Below are positions 8,641 to 17,212 of a DNA stretch of 64,000 nucleotides, piece after piece. Below the pieces are notes generated by a model. That model had not been told where the DNA came from and ran no database searches. It saw only the letters and a list, made by a program, of their open reading frames with translations. The translations under genes and the position numbers were made by a program. The stretch's first letter is position 1; each line of letters begins with the position of its first letter. The stretch covers positions 124,001-188,000 of the forward strand of contig JAJUFP010000002.1 in the NCBI GenBank assembly GCA_029263715.1, read 5' to 3'. The DNA is from Nitrososphaera sp. (GTDB lineage: Archaea > Thermoproteota > Nitrososphaeria > Nitrososphaerales > Nitrososphaeraceae).

Positions 8641-9821
8641 CTGTGCTGCATCGCATCCACCGGCTCCAGCCTTGAGGCGCGGAATGCCGGGTAAACAGCA
8701 GCCGCCGTCCCAAGCACGATGGCAAACAAGGACGATGTCAGCGTGAACATGGGGTCGTAGGTTACCTCAAGTATCAGGCCGGGGCCAAAGGAAAACTCGA
8801 TGGACTGCAGGTACAGCGCCAGGGCTGTTCCAATGGCAAAGCCGCCGGCAGCAGCAAGGCAGCCGATTATCAGGCCCTGAAACACAAAGACCAAGAGTAT
8901 GTCCTTGCTGTTGGCTCCAATGGCCTTCATTATGCCAATGTCCCTTGTCTTGCTTGAGACCATGAGCATCATTATGGTGACGATGGCAAAGGAGGCTGAA
9001 AGCATCCCAAAAAGCCCCACCAGGTTGATAAACGCAATCCCTGAACGGATGCCGGCCAGCGTCTGCTCGCCGGCTTCCTCCAGCGTCTCGACGTCGAGGT
9101 TGCTTTCCTCGTAGGCCACAAGCAGCCTTGACTTCAGGTCTTCCTGGTATGACGGGTCTGAAAGCCTCACAATGATCTGGCCAGTCTCTTGCGGTCTTCC
9201 AGTCATATCCCTTATCGCGTCTATGGTCATGATGGCAGAATCGTCAAAGGCAAGGCCGCCGGGCGACTCGGAGATTCCGACTACGACAAAACTCTTGATG
9301 ACATCGTTACCTTCCGAGTCTATCATCTTGGCGTCTATGCGGCTTCCTACGTCGGCCTTGAGGTCCCTTGCAACATGGCTTCCAAGGACAATCTCGCCGT
9401 CTGACTTTAGAAACGACCCATGCTGGACCGTCTCAAAGAGCTTTGATGAGCTTGGATCCCTTTTGGGGTCGACGCCGATGACCTGGATCTTGTCGACCTC
9501 GTTTTTGGTAAAGCCGTCCGTCGAGTTGAACCAGGCTATCGATGACAGCCTTGGGGCCGTCGACTGGACGTAGGGGTAACGCTGTATGTAGTTCATCACC
9601 TGCACCGTCTCTGTTTCAAAGTTGCCCTCGTTTTTCGAGACCACGATGTGGCCGAAGCGATAGTCGGCAAGGTCCCGCAGTATGCCCTGTGCAACGCCGT
9701 TGAATATCAGGGAGTTGAACAGTATCACCATGATGCCGATGACCAGCGCGCTCACCGCTGCGATAAAGTTGCCCTTCCTCCTTATCATGAGCTTTAGTGC
9801 AAGGCTTAGTCTAAAGTCCAC
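8637..9821 (-). CDS. FtsX/MacB-type ABC permease
   Basis: A 394-residue permease with an N-terminal membrane segment (residues ~18-40), a large extracellular MacB-like domain and three C-terminal membrane segments (~260-285, ~310-335, ~355-378), ending PAFRASRLEPVDAMQHS, the usual FtsX/MacB end. It is a paralogue of the permease at 14628-15809: both open MDFR-x-A-x-x-x-RRKG and share the DYRFGH/NYRFGH and EEAGE segments. No ATPase gene is beside it, so it may use the one at 13910-14695 or work with it as a heterodimer. The substrate is not shown by sequence; relatives move lipids or peptides or act mechanically. Confidence 0.9.
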   Translation of the reverse strand: MDFRLSLALKLMIRRKGNFIAAVSALVIGIMVILFNSLIFNGVAQGILRDLADYRFGHIVVSKNEGNFETETVQVMNYIQRYPYVQSTAPRLSSIAWFNSTDGFTKNEVDKIQVIGVDPKRDPSSSKLFETVQHGSFLKSDGEIVLGSHVARDLKADVGSRIDAKMIDSEGNDVIKSFVVVGISESPGGLAFDDSAIMTIDAIRDMTGRPQETGQIIVRLSDPSYQEDLKSRLLVAYEESNLDVETLEEAGEQTLAGIRSGIAFINLVGLFGMLSASFAIVTIMMLMVSSKTRDIGIMKAIGANSKDILLVFVFQGLIIGCLAAAGGFAIGTALALYLQSIEFSFGPGLILEVTYDPMFTLTSSLFAIVLGTAAAVYPAFRASRLEPVDAMQHS

Positions 9822-9954
9822 GCAAATGTAATAACGGCGGCTGAAAGATATAAGCTGTTAGTGTCAGCACTCAGAAATCCGGTCAGACTGACGGTTTGCA
9901 AATCCAGAGGGATGTTTGCCAAGATTGTGTAACATGCAGAAAACAAGCATGTAG

Positions 9955-9995
9955 ACATATATACAGATATTCACATATCAGAATATATGAATATC
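9955..9995 (+). promoter_or_regulatory. TATA box and dyad, probable ArsR operator
   Basis: ACATATATAC at 9955-9964 is a good TATA box for the DsrE-ArsR pair. Directly downstream GATATTCA (9966-9973) and TGAATATC (9988-9995) form a perfect 8-bp dyad, extended by inner ATAT/ATAT arms. The ATATTCA-N-TGAATAT form is typical of ArsR/SmtB operators, and an ArsR gene lies in the same transcript, so autoregulation is inferred. Confidence 0.6.
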
Positions 9996-10021
9996 TTGAC
10001 AGAGCAGGCCGGTGTAATCAA

Positions 10022-10339
10022 ATGAAGATCGGAATTATCCTCAGCAACACCGATCCAGAGCTGGTCTGGAATGCCTTGAGGTTTGCAAACACCGCGCTGC
10101 TTGAGGATCACGAAGTCAAGGTCTTCCTTCTAGGCCAGGGCGTGGAGATCGAGAGCATACAAAGTGAGAAATTCAACGTTCAGGACCAGTTGGACAAGTT
10201 CAACCAGCTAAGCGGCCACATGCTTGCCTGCGGAACGTGCATCAAGTCACGAAACATGCAGTTTGAAACGTGTCCAATATCTACGATGAAAGATATGCTC
10301 AAGCTGGTGGTAGAATCTGACAGGGTGCTCACGTTCTAG
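10022..10339 (+). CDS. DsrE/DsrF-like sulfur-relay protein
   Basis: A 105-residue protein starting MKIGIILSNTDPELVWNALRFA, the normal beginning of the DsrE fold; the frame is open upstream but adds nothing of the family. DsrE-type proteins carry persulfide sulfur on a conserved cysteine. Three cysteines occur in the loop CGTC-x10-C (GTCIKSRNMQFETCP), so a persulfide or metal role is possible. The ArsR regulator follows 26 bases downstream with its own ribosome-binding site, so the pair is probably one operon responding to sulfur species or metal. Confidence 0.85.
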   Translation: MKIGIILSNTDPELVWNALRFANTALLEDHEVKVFLLGQGVEIESIQSEKFNVQDQLDKFNQLSGHMLACGTCIKSRNMQFETCPISTMKDMLKLVVESDRVLTF

Positions 10340-10365
10340 ATGCACAAAAGCGGAGGCCAGATGGT

Positions 10366-10686
10366 GTGAAACAGGATAGGCTTTTTGAGCTCCATGCCGA
10401 GGTGTGCAAGGCCCTGTCAAACCCGGTGAGGCTTCGGGTCATAAACGAGCTGCAAGACAAGGAAATGACTGTTGGAGCCCTAGCCAAAAAGCTAGGCATA
10501 AGGCAGGCGCACCTCTCTCAACACTTGGCTGTCCTCCGGCAGAGGGGAGTTGTTTCTGCAAGAAAAGACGGTGCAAACGTCTACTACTGCATCGCAAACC
10601 CCAAGATCATAAAGGCGTGCAACCTGATGAGGGCAGTCTTGATGGAAAACCTGCAGAAAGACCAGAGCATACTATACCTAAGATGA
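10366..10686 (+). CDS. ArsR-family winged-helix regulator
   Basis: A 106-residue ArsR-type repressor: ALSNPVRLRVINEL, then recognition helix QAHLSQHLAVLRQRGVVSARKDGANVYYCI, the classic winged helix. Cysteines at CKAL, YYCI and KACN could sense metal or sulfane sulfur, but the CxC(VC) motif of arsenic sensors is absent from the DNA-binding helix. The GTG start follows GGAGG by 8 bases. It lies after a DsrE gene, and the dyad upstream of that gene is its likely operator. Relatives such as BigR/SqrR control sulfide oxidation genes, so sulfur sensing is the favoured inference. Confidence 0.88.
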   Translation: MKQDRLFELHAEVCKALSNPVRLRVINELQDKEMTVGALAKKLGIRQAHLSQHLAVLRQRGVVSARKDGANVYYCIANPKIIKACNLMRAVLMENLQKDQSILYLR

Positions 10687-10841
10687 GTGTGCTTACATCA
10701 CTTGAGCAGATTACCAAGTATTTTCGACACGAACGGGCTCGCCTATCCCATAGGCATCATACACAGAACAGCAACGGTAAGTAATAGGTTAATTATCTAG
10801 CATCATTTTTTAATACTCACAAAGCCTAACTACTGCCATAG

Positions 10842-12461
10842 TTGCCGGTCATCGCTACTACCGATATCAAATCAGGGATAACAACTGACAGGGTGTTTGA
10901 AGACGAACCCCACGGGTATCGTGTAGTTTGGATTGAATGGGATTCGGACTTTCGCAATACTGACTTGCAAATTGGCGACTTGATCACCGGCGTCGATGGA
11001 AAAAAGTATGAGCATATCAAAGATGCAAATGTTTCTGCGCTGGCTATTGGCCAGCATCTAGAAAATATTGGTTGGGAGAGGGCCGGCGCAAAAGACGGCC
11101 AAGAAATTACTCTTGATATAATCCGCAGAGGTCAGGAAAGGCTCCAGATTCGCGGCAAACTACAAAGTGAAAAAATCTACTCGCAAGATGATAACAGGCG
11201 TAGCCTATCACCCAACGGGCCTCCCACACTTTCAAATGATGGATTTCAGAATGCATGGTCAACATGGTATGAGAACTTTACAAAAAAAGCATCGTACATT
11301 TTAGATTCGGTGTGGGAACGTTGGGGCACTTTTAATAACAGACGCGAGCTGGCCGAGCAAGAAGATCTCAAACCCCGGATAGATTACCTTTTGAAGACTT
11401 ATCCCGGTCAGTTTGCCGATTCTGTATTGGCGGACTGGAACAAGGTCAAGCAATATCTGGTTGGACCAAAGATCGAACCCGATTCCGTTGACCTTCAGTA
11501 CCGCGAAATTGGCGCAAAAAGAGTCCAGGCTGCCAAGGACGCAGCGAGCAAGTCTTACCAGGCACTTATAGCAGATGTAACCAGTGAATCGATACAGCCA
11601 TTTCCAGCCAAAGAGGTGGACAACCGTAACGAAGTTGTAGGAAAAGTCGTGGAATTGCCATGGATTACGTTTAGAAACTTTATCAACGATCTTGGCAGGT
11701 CTTATGCTGTAATAGGGTCCTCCAGAGACGGGTTCTACTTTGTGGACATTGCATCTGCGGAAATGATCGCGTTCTTTGGGACATGGTTCCGCTTCAAAGC
11801 CAGCGTGAATCCCAACATCTCTGAACGTTACCGCATGGTTGGTCGCATTCTTGACGATCCCAGAATACTGACGTATCAGCAACAACCCGTCAAGGGCCTG
11901 ATGGTCAGGGTTATCGGCGTTTTGGCAGGAGACGGAGATCTATTTGTGGACCTGAGAAATGTCAAAGCAGGTGGCGATGTTGTGCCCTTTGCTGGAGAAG
12001 ACCTGCTTGCAAATACGGCCCAGATCCAGATACCTGACGATGCAAGTCCTGCCCAGGTCATTGAAACTATGATAAAGGCCATCAAGTATGCGGATGAGGC
12101 CAGTTGGAAGAATCTTTTTGCCAGCTGGAGGATTTTCACCAAAGAAGACATGATTATGGTTGATTCTTCATTTACACAGTCCTCCACCGCACTTAAAAGA
12201 GACTGGGAGCTCTCTAGAAAGCTGATAAACAATCAGGTGTATGACGCTCGTGTTAGCCGGGTGTCGCCGGTACGTGTGTTATCGCAGGGCACGCCTGATG
12301 GCAGAGTTCCAAAGATAGAGCAGGTGACGGTCTTTATTTTTCACGTAGGACTCTTTGACGGAGAATACCAAGCATTTAGCGATCTCAATGTACAAAGGTT
12401 ATGGAATCTTCAACGTATCAATGGTGGTCCCTGGAGAATTGTTGAACCCAATCATCTATGA
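10842..12461 (+). CDS. PDZ-like domain protein, function unknown
   Basis: A 539-residue protein without signal peptide or membrane segments. Residues ~35-105 look like a PDZ domain (LQIGDLITGVDGKKY, then QEITLDIIRRGQERLQIRGKL). The middle has charged helices; the C-terminal ~300 residues mix strands and helices and carry no recognised motif. The start is TTG; no better one exists near the PDZ domain. The next gene begins at the base after its stop, so the two products are almost certainly made together and may form a cytoplasmic complex. No function is proposed. Confidence 0.72.
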   Translation: MPVIATTDIKSGITTDRVFEDEPHGYRVVWIEWDSDFRNTDLQIGDLITGVDGKKYEHIKDANVSALAIGQHLENIGWERAGAKDGQEITLDIIRRGQERLQIRGKLQSEKIYSQDDNRRSLSPNGPPTLSNDGFQNAWSTWYENFTKKASYILDSVWERWGTFNNRRELAEQEDLKPRIDYLLKTYPGQFADSVLADWNKVKQYLVGPKIEPDSVDLQYREIGAKRVQAAKDAASKSYQALIADVTSESIQPFPAKEVDNRNEVVGKVVELPWITFRNFINDLGRSYAVIGSSRDGFYFVDIASAEMIAFFGTWFRFKASVNPNISERYRMVGRILDDPRILTYQQQPVKGLMVRVIGVLAGDGDLFVDLRNVKAGGDVVPFAGEDLLANTAQIQIPDDASPAQVIETMIKAIKYADEASWKNLFASWRIFTKEDMIMVDSSFTQSSTALKRDWELSRKLINNQVYDARVSRVSPVRVLSQGTPDGRVPKIEQVTVFIFHVGLFDGEYQAFSDLNVQRLWNLQRINGGPWRIVEPNHL

Positions 12462-13826
12462 ATGGTGGTGCCAATAAAAATGGGCAACTATGACCGGCGC
12501 AACAAGGAAATTGACGAGTCGCTAAAGCGTTTCATAGATACAGAGTACAAAAAGAAGATTGAGGATGAAAAAAGAGGCGGAGCGGAGGTAATTCATGCCA
12601 CTTACATTCGATATGGTGCGGGCCTGCAAGCATACCACAGCATCCGAGAGAAGGCGCTTGAAGAAGCACTAAAGCTGGTAAAGGGTGTTTCGGAATCTAC
12701 CAAGGCTGCAGAGCAGCAAGAAAAATGGCGGAGCGTCATGAGCGCTGCTGCAAAACAATCCTATGATGGATTGACAAGCACCTTCAAGGATAGGGATTTT
12801 GACGACTTTAAGACCCTGATCGAAATTGTTGCCCTTGCGGATTCGGATTTCTACAACCGCATGGGATCCATTCCTCTTGTCGAGGCGCAAGGCAAAGTAA
12901 TGGAATACCTGGTGCAACTAAAGGAAGAGCAGAAAAACCTGGAAAGGAAATGGGACGAACTTGCTGGCGACAACGCCAGCCTGCAAAAAAAGGTAAACGA
13001 GGTTACCGAGCAGTTGATGCAGGTATTTGAAAAGACGCTCAAAGAAGTGCAGCAAGAAAACAGGCTGGTTGGTGAAAGGCTGGCCGAAGGGGTAAAACGG
13101 GCAGGACTGGATCCGTCCAAGGCAAGAAGTGAATTTTCCACAGCAAAAGCAGCGCTGGACACCCTGGTTGCATCGGTGGATGGCATGGTTCCCGATGGAG
13201 AGACGTACATTCAGCGATTAAAAGATCTTTACAGGACAAACGAGACGACGGTCATCTTGTTTACCCAAACACGCAAGAGCGTCAAGGAATTCCTAGAACA
13301 AACCAACCTCGAGAAGGCCATCAAGATGGTAGATGACGCCTACAAGAAAAGCCTGGATCTGGCCAATGGATGTTATACACCGGCGCTAAAAGAAGATGCA
13401 AAATATTTTGTTGATGATGTATACAAGGAAGTCGAGTCAGCCCTCGATAAATTCGAAGACGTCTACGAGGATTTTGTAGACAAGCATAAGGGGATATTCA
13501 TAGGCCCTGTGGGCGATCGAACTGCACAAGACCTTGTGAACAGGGAGAGGTGGGACTGGGTAAACAACGAGTGGAAACGCCTCAACATCGAAGGCGAATT
13601 AAAGAAGATCTATGACGATTCGAGTGATTATTGGGACGTGTCTCTTGACGGGGTGCCAGAGCTGCTGGCCGATGAGATAAAAAAAGACCTAAAAAGTGAT
13701 CTAGATGCCCTCTCTCTGGCTGTGCGAGAGCTGACGGATTGGACGCATGCAGATGCGATAAAATTCCTCATCACAGATTATCCACGTCTAAAACTCATGG
13801 AAATTTTGAATTCTTTCAAAGGCTAG
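12462..13826 (+). CDS. Long coiled-coil protein, function unknown
   Basis: A 454-residue, highly charged, almost wholly helical protein without membrane segments. Residues ~150-215 form a strong coiled coil (VQLKEEQKNLERKWDELAGD onward), with more helical repeats to the end. Its ATG directly abuts the stop of the PDZ-like gene, so translation is probably coupled. ATG at residue 7 (MGNYDRRN) is an alternative start. No family was recognised; a structural or scaffold role with the PDZ partner is only an inference. Confidence 0.72.
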   Translation: MVVPIKMGNYDRRNKEIDESLKRFIDTEYKKKIEDEKRGGAEVIHATYIRYGAGLQAYHSIREKALEEALKLVKGVSESTKAAEQQEKWRSVMSAAAKQSYDGLTSTFKDRDFDDFKTLIEIVALADSDFYNRMGSIPLVEAQGKVMEYLVQLKEEQKNLERKWDELAGDNASLQKKVNEVTEQLMQVFEKTLKEVQQENRLVGERLAEGVKRAGLDPSKARSEFSTAKAALDTLVASVDGMVPDGETYIQRLKDLYRTNETTVILFTQTRKSVKEFLEQTNLEKAIKMVDDAYKKSLDLANGCYTPALKEDAKYFVDDVYKEVESALDKFEDVYEDFVDKHKGIFIGPVGDRTAQDLVNRERWDWVNNEWKRLNIEGELKKIYDDSSDYWDVSLDGVPELLADEIKKDLKSDLDALSLAVRELTDWTHADAIKFLITDYPRLKLMEILNSFKG

Positions 13827-13909
13827 CGGGTCAGCTGCCGATATGTGCATTTAATCTCGCAGGTCCAACGAATACCTGCAGGCATCACTGGCCGCAGATG
13901 AAGTTCATT

Positions 13910-14695
13910 TCAGCCATCCTGTCGGGCGTTTCCATGCCCGTCAAAGGACTCTATCATGTCTATGGTGCCGTCCTTCAACGTGATGACCCTGTCGACGTTG
14001 CCAAAATTCTCCCTGGCGTGGGTCACCACGGCAAAGGTCTGCCCAAGTTCCTTGTTCAGCTGCTTCATAAGTGCAATGACATCGGCCGACGACTTGGAGT
14101 CCAAGTTGCCGGTGGGCTCATCTCCCAGTATGAGGGCCGGCCGGTTGACAAGGGCGCGGGCCACGGCCACCCGCTGCATCTGGCCGCCGGAAAGCTGGTT
14201 GGCCAGCTTGTTCATCTGCGGTTCTAGGCCCACCAGCCGGAGAAATTCAGCCGACCTTTCTTTCAGCACGCCGTTTGGGCTGTTGTTTGCCATCATAAGT
14301 GGAAGCATCACGTTTTCTACCACCGTCAGGTCCGTCAGCAGGTTGAAGGACTGGAAGATGAACCCGATCTTGTTTCGCCTTATCTCCGACCGCTGCGAAT
14401 CAGACAGCGCTGAGGCCCTGACGCCGTCGATTACCACCTCGCCCCGCGTGGGCCTGTCCAGCAGGCCAATCATGTTAAGAAGCGTGGACTTGCCGGACCC
14501 TGACTGGCCAACTATGAGGACAAACTCGCCCTTTCTGATGTAAAAGTTCACCTTCTTTAGCGCCAGCGTGGATGCATCGCCGGTCCCGTACCTCTTGTAC
14601 AGGTTGACTACCTCAACTATCTTTTCGCTAATACCGAGTCGCCTCCGCCGGTTCCAGCTTTGTTGTCCGCCATGCCGGGTATATGGAAGCCGCAA
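13910..14695 (-). CDS. ABC transporter ATP-binding protein (LolD/MacB type)
   Basis: A complete ABC ATPase: Walker A GQSGSGKST, Q-loop FQSFNLL, signature LSGGQMQRVAVARAL, Walker B ALILGDEPTGNLDS, switch His in VVTHARE. It pairs with FtsX/MacB-type permeases. The frame begins with an ATG inside the 3' end of the permease gene, giving 19-20 extra residues (MRLPYTRHGGQQSW) unlike the family; conservation starts at about residue 24 (KIVEVVNLYKRYG). No ATG, GTG or TTG lies between, so either the long form or an ATT start at about 14636 is used. It overlaps the upstream permease by 68 bases. Confidence 0.9.
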   Translation of the reverse strand: MRLPYTRHGGQQSWNRRRRLGISEKIVEVVNLYKRYGTGDASTLALKKVNFYIRKGEFVLIVGQSGSGKSTLLNMIGLLDRPTRGEVVIDGVRASALSDSQRSEIRRNKIGFIFQSFNLLTDLTVVENVMLPLMMANNSPNGVLKERSAEFLRLVGLEPQMNKLANQLSGGQMQRVAVARALVNRPALILGDEPTGNLDSKSSADVIALMKQLNKELGQTFAVVTHARENFGNVDRVITLKDGTIDMIESFDGHGNARQDG

Positions 14696-15809
14696 CGCTC
14701 ATCAGAAAGCCCATCAGGCAGGTCTGCAGTATAAAGGCAGGGTTGTAGTTTACCTCCAAGGCCAGGCTGTTTCCAAACGATAGTTCCGAGTTCTCAGCGT
14801 ACAGCGTGTACGCAGAACCAAGCCCAAAGCCTGCCAGCGCTCCAATGGCGCCCACTATGGCCCCCTGCAGGATAAAGATTATCATCACGTTGGCCTTGTT
14901 GGATCCGATGGCCCGCAGCACCCCTATCTCCCTAGTTTTGCTGGCCACTATCATCATCATGATGGTCACTATGCCAAAGGCCGACGAGAGCATGCCAAAG
15001 TACCCGACAAGGTTGATAAATGCAATTCCGGAGCGGATGCCCTGAAGTATGTCCTCGCCGGCCTCCTCGATGGTCTCGACGCTGAACCGCTCGGCCGGGT
15101 ACCTGGATACAAAGGCCTGCACAAGCCTTTCCGAGTCATTCTGGTCGTAAAGCCGGACTATCATCTCGCTGCTCTCGTTGTCCCTGCCGGTCATCTCCCG
15201 CAGCGTGTCCAGGTGCACTATGGCTGAAGTGTCAAACCCAAGGCCGCCGGCTGTCCTTGATATCCCAGCCACGTAAAAGGTCCTGATGACGTCGTCTCCC
15301 CGCCGGTCAGTGACTTTTAGCTTGATAGGATCGCCTATCTGGGCCTGAAGATCCCTTGCCACGCTCTCACCAAGCACTATGGAGTTTTTGGCGGCAACAA
15401 AACTTCCATTGCTTATGGTATCGCGGATCTTGGATGCCTGGGCCTCGCCGTCTGGCAGGACGCCTATCACCGGGATGTTGTACGCCCGCACCGGTACCGG
15501 CTCTCGGGTGTTGTTCATGGAGGCAGACGATGAGAGCCGGACCGTCGCGCCCTCCACGTAGCCAAGGTTTTTCACAAACCCGACTATCTCGCTGTCCGGC
15601 TTTTCGATGTTGCCGTCCCTGTCGGTTATCAGGACATGGCCAAAGCGGTAGTTGACAAGGTCCCGTATGATGGCGTTGGCCACGCCCTCAAAGGTTGCGG
15701 CGTTGATGACTATGACAAGAATTGCAATGGCCACGGCGATGCTGGCTGAGATCAGGCTCCCCTTTCGCCGAAACAGCATTCTTGTGGCCAGCTGGACTCT
15801 GAAATCCAT
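14628..15809 (-). CDS. FtsX/MacB-type ABC permease, second copy
   Basis: A 393-residue permease with membrane segments at residues ~20-42, ~265-290, ~310-335 and ~355-378 and a large extracellular domain between the first two. It ends PAWRTTKLEPAEATRY. It is a close paralogue of the permease at 8637-9821 and is followed by, and overlaps, the ATPase gene, so the two are one operon on the minus strand. Together they should form a MacB/FtsX-like complex in the membrane; the substrate is unknown. Confidence 0.92.
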   Translation of the reverse strand: MDFRVQLATRMLFRRKGSLISASIAVAIAILVIVINAATFEGVANAIIRDLVNYRFGHVLITDRDGNIEKPDSEIVGFVKNLGYVEGATVRLSSSASMNNTREPVPVRAYNIPVIGVLPDGEAQASKIRDTISNGSFVAAKNSIVLGESVARDLQAQIGDPIKLKVTDRRGDDVIRTFYVAGISRTAGGLGFDTSAIVHLDTLREMTGRDNESSEMIVRLYDQNDSERLVQAFVSRYPAERFSVETIEEAGEDILQGIRSGIAFINLVGYFGMLSSAFGIVTIMMMIVASKTREIGVLRAIGSNKANVMIIFILQGAIVGAIGALAGFGLGSAYTLYAENSELSFGNSLALEVNYNPAFILQTCLMGFLMSVAASIYPAWRTTKLEPAEATRY

Positions 15810-15919
15810 CTGTAATTCAACTCCATTCCAGTCTGGCTTGCGGGTGGCAGATTGCGAACAAGATGCTGCAGTAAAAACTTGGCAGCGGCAGTTAATCTAA
15901 TTTTCCATCAACAATGCTG

Positions 15920-16567
15920 CTATGCCATCTCCCTTCTTATCAAATCGTACGCCCTGGCTGCGTGCTTTTCGTTCAAGATCAGCACCATCTCGGCGGGGGT
16001 AAAAAACACGCTGTGCACCGGGATCCGGTGGTTGTACAGTATGCTTGAGATGATCGAAAGCAGGTGGTACGACTCGCCCTCGTCTGGGCTCAGCGATACG
16101 GTGATCTTAGAAAGACCCTCCTCTATTCTGCCATCGAATTTTTCCAGCGCGCCGGCTACAAACTTGCGGATCTCATCAGCGTCTTCTGCCAGCAGGGTGA
16201 AATGCTTGTCTGTCTGAAAGACGTTGTACCGGCCTTCCTGCTCAAAGAACTCGTCAAAGATACTAAACAACTCGGCGAGGGGTTCTTTCTGAAAGTCAAC
16301 ATCGATGACGCTTCCTGTCAGCGACATCCTGGCCTTGCTTGACATCGAAGGACTTTGTTCCTCCTCCAGGGTGTCGGCAAACCTCTTGATGGCCACAACT
16401 ATGGTGTTGAGGTTGGCCCTGGCGCCGGTAAGTTTCTCAACGTCCGGCTTGATCCTCTGGGCCAGCGCGGTATAGTTGGCGATCCCCATCCTGAGGGACT
16501 GCATGTAGACGTTGTTGCTTGCCAGCACCTCACGCGCTGCTTCTGGCACAGATAACTGGTACAACAT
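15920..16567 (-). CDS. Conserved protein with possible C-terminal ACT-like domain
   Basis: A 215-residue soluble protein. The N-terminal ~90 residues are helical (MLYQLSVPEAAREVLASNN); the C-terminal ~75 residues (KITVSLSPDEGESYHLLSIISSILY..IPVHSVFFTPAEMVLILNEKHAARAYDLIRRE) follow the beta-alpha-beta pattern of an ACT regulatory domain, a tentative match. A TTTTTATTAC box 20-30 bases before the ATG suggests a leaderless start. That box contains one copy of the TGTAATA element also found at the divergent hsp20 promoter, so co-regulation is possible. The ligand is unknown. Confidence 0.75.
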   Translation of the reverse strand: MLYQLSVPEAAREVLASNNVYMQSLRMGIANYTALAQRIKPDVEKLTGARANLNTIVVAIKRFADTLEEEQSPSMSSKARMSLTGSVIDVDFQKEPLAELFSIFDEFFEQEGRYNVFQTDKHFTLLAEDADEIRKFVAGALEKFDGRIEEGLSKITVSLSPDEGESYHLLSIISSILYNHRIPVHSVFFTPAEMVLILNEKHAARAYDLIRREMA

Positions 16568-16585
16568 GTAATGAAACCATCACTT

Positions 16586-16660
16586 TGTAATAAAAAGGTT
16601 CTGGTATGCAAAAAAATTATATACTGTAATATCTATTACAATAGTCACGGTGATATTACA
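16586..16660. promoter_or_regulatory. Divergent promoter with TGTAATA/TATTACA operators
   Basis: TTATATA at about 16617-16623 is the hsp20 TATA box. It is followed by the perfect palindrome TGTAATA-TC-TATTACA (16625-16640). Further copies are TGTAATA at 16586-16592, inside the TATA region of the divergent gene, and TATTACA at 16654-16660. Placement at both core promoters suggests a repressor site for a heat or stress response. Confidence 0.6.
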
Positions 16661-16661
16661 A

Positions 16662-17177
16662 ATGTGGAGAGATTTTGGAAAAGTGTTTGAAGACATGGAC
16701 CGCGAGTTTGCCGAGGCAGAGGAGATGCTAAACCGCATGTTTCGGACAGTGCGGCAGATGAACGCCTCTGAACTGGCCGACACATTCCCCTACTATTACG
16801 GATACCAGATAACCGTGGGTCCGGACGGCAGACCGCGGGTCAGGGAGTTTGGCAACGTCCGGCCGTCGGCAAGGGGGCTTGTGGAAAAGAGCGGAACTAG
16901 GGAGCCGCTGGTGGACACGGCCGTAAACGAAGACACGTTGACCATAACTGCAGAGATGCCCGGCGTGACAAAGCAGGACATCAAGGTCAGCGTAGCTGAA
17001 GACTATGTTACCATACATGCCGAGAAAGGCGAGAAAAAGTACCACACCGAGATACCCGTCGATCTGGCGCTGGACGACAGGTCCGCCAAGGCCACGTACT
17101 CAAACGGCATACTGGAGCTGAAAATCAAACTGAAAGAACCTCCAAAGCCAAAGGCAACAGAGGTCAAGGTCGAGTAA
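16662..17177 (+). CDS. hsp20: Small heat-shock protein, Hsp20/alpha-crystallin family
   Basis: A 171-residue ATP-independent holdase chaperone. The alpha-crystallin domain covers residues ~80-165 (VDTAVNEDTLTITAEMPGVTKQDIKVSVAEDYVTIHAEK, then YSNGILELKIKL with the conserved G-x-L). The acidic N-terminal part has MFRTVRQM and YYYGYQI. ATG at 16662 is preferred to an in-frame GTG at 16650 because GGTGAT lies seven bases before it, as in the next gene. cdc48 starts 35 bases downstream, so holding and unfolding activities are made together. Confidence 0.93.
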   Translation: MWRDFGKVFEDMDREFAEAEEMLNRMFRTVRQMNASELADTFPYYYGYQITVGPDGRPRVREFGNVRPSARGLVEKSGTREPLVDTAVNEDTLTITAEMPGVTKQDIKVSVAEDYVTIHAEKGEKKYHTEIPVDLALDDRSAKATYSNGILELKIKLKEPPKPKATEVKVE

Positions 17178-17212
17178 ACATCGATCCCTCCAGCATTTTT
17201 TGAGGTGATAAA

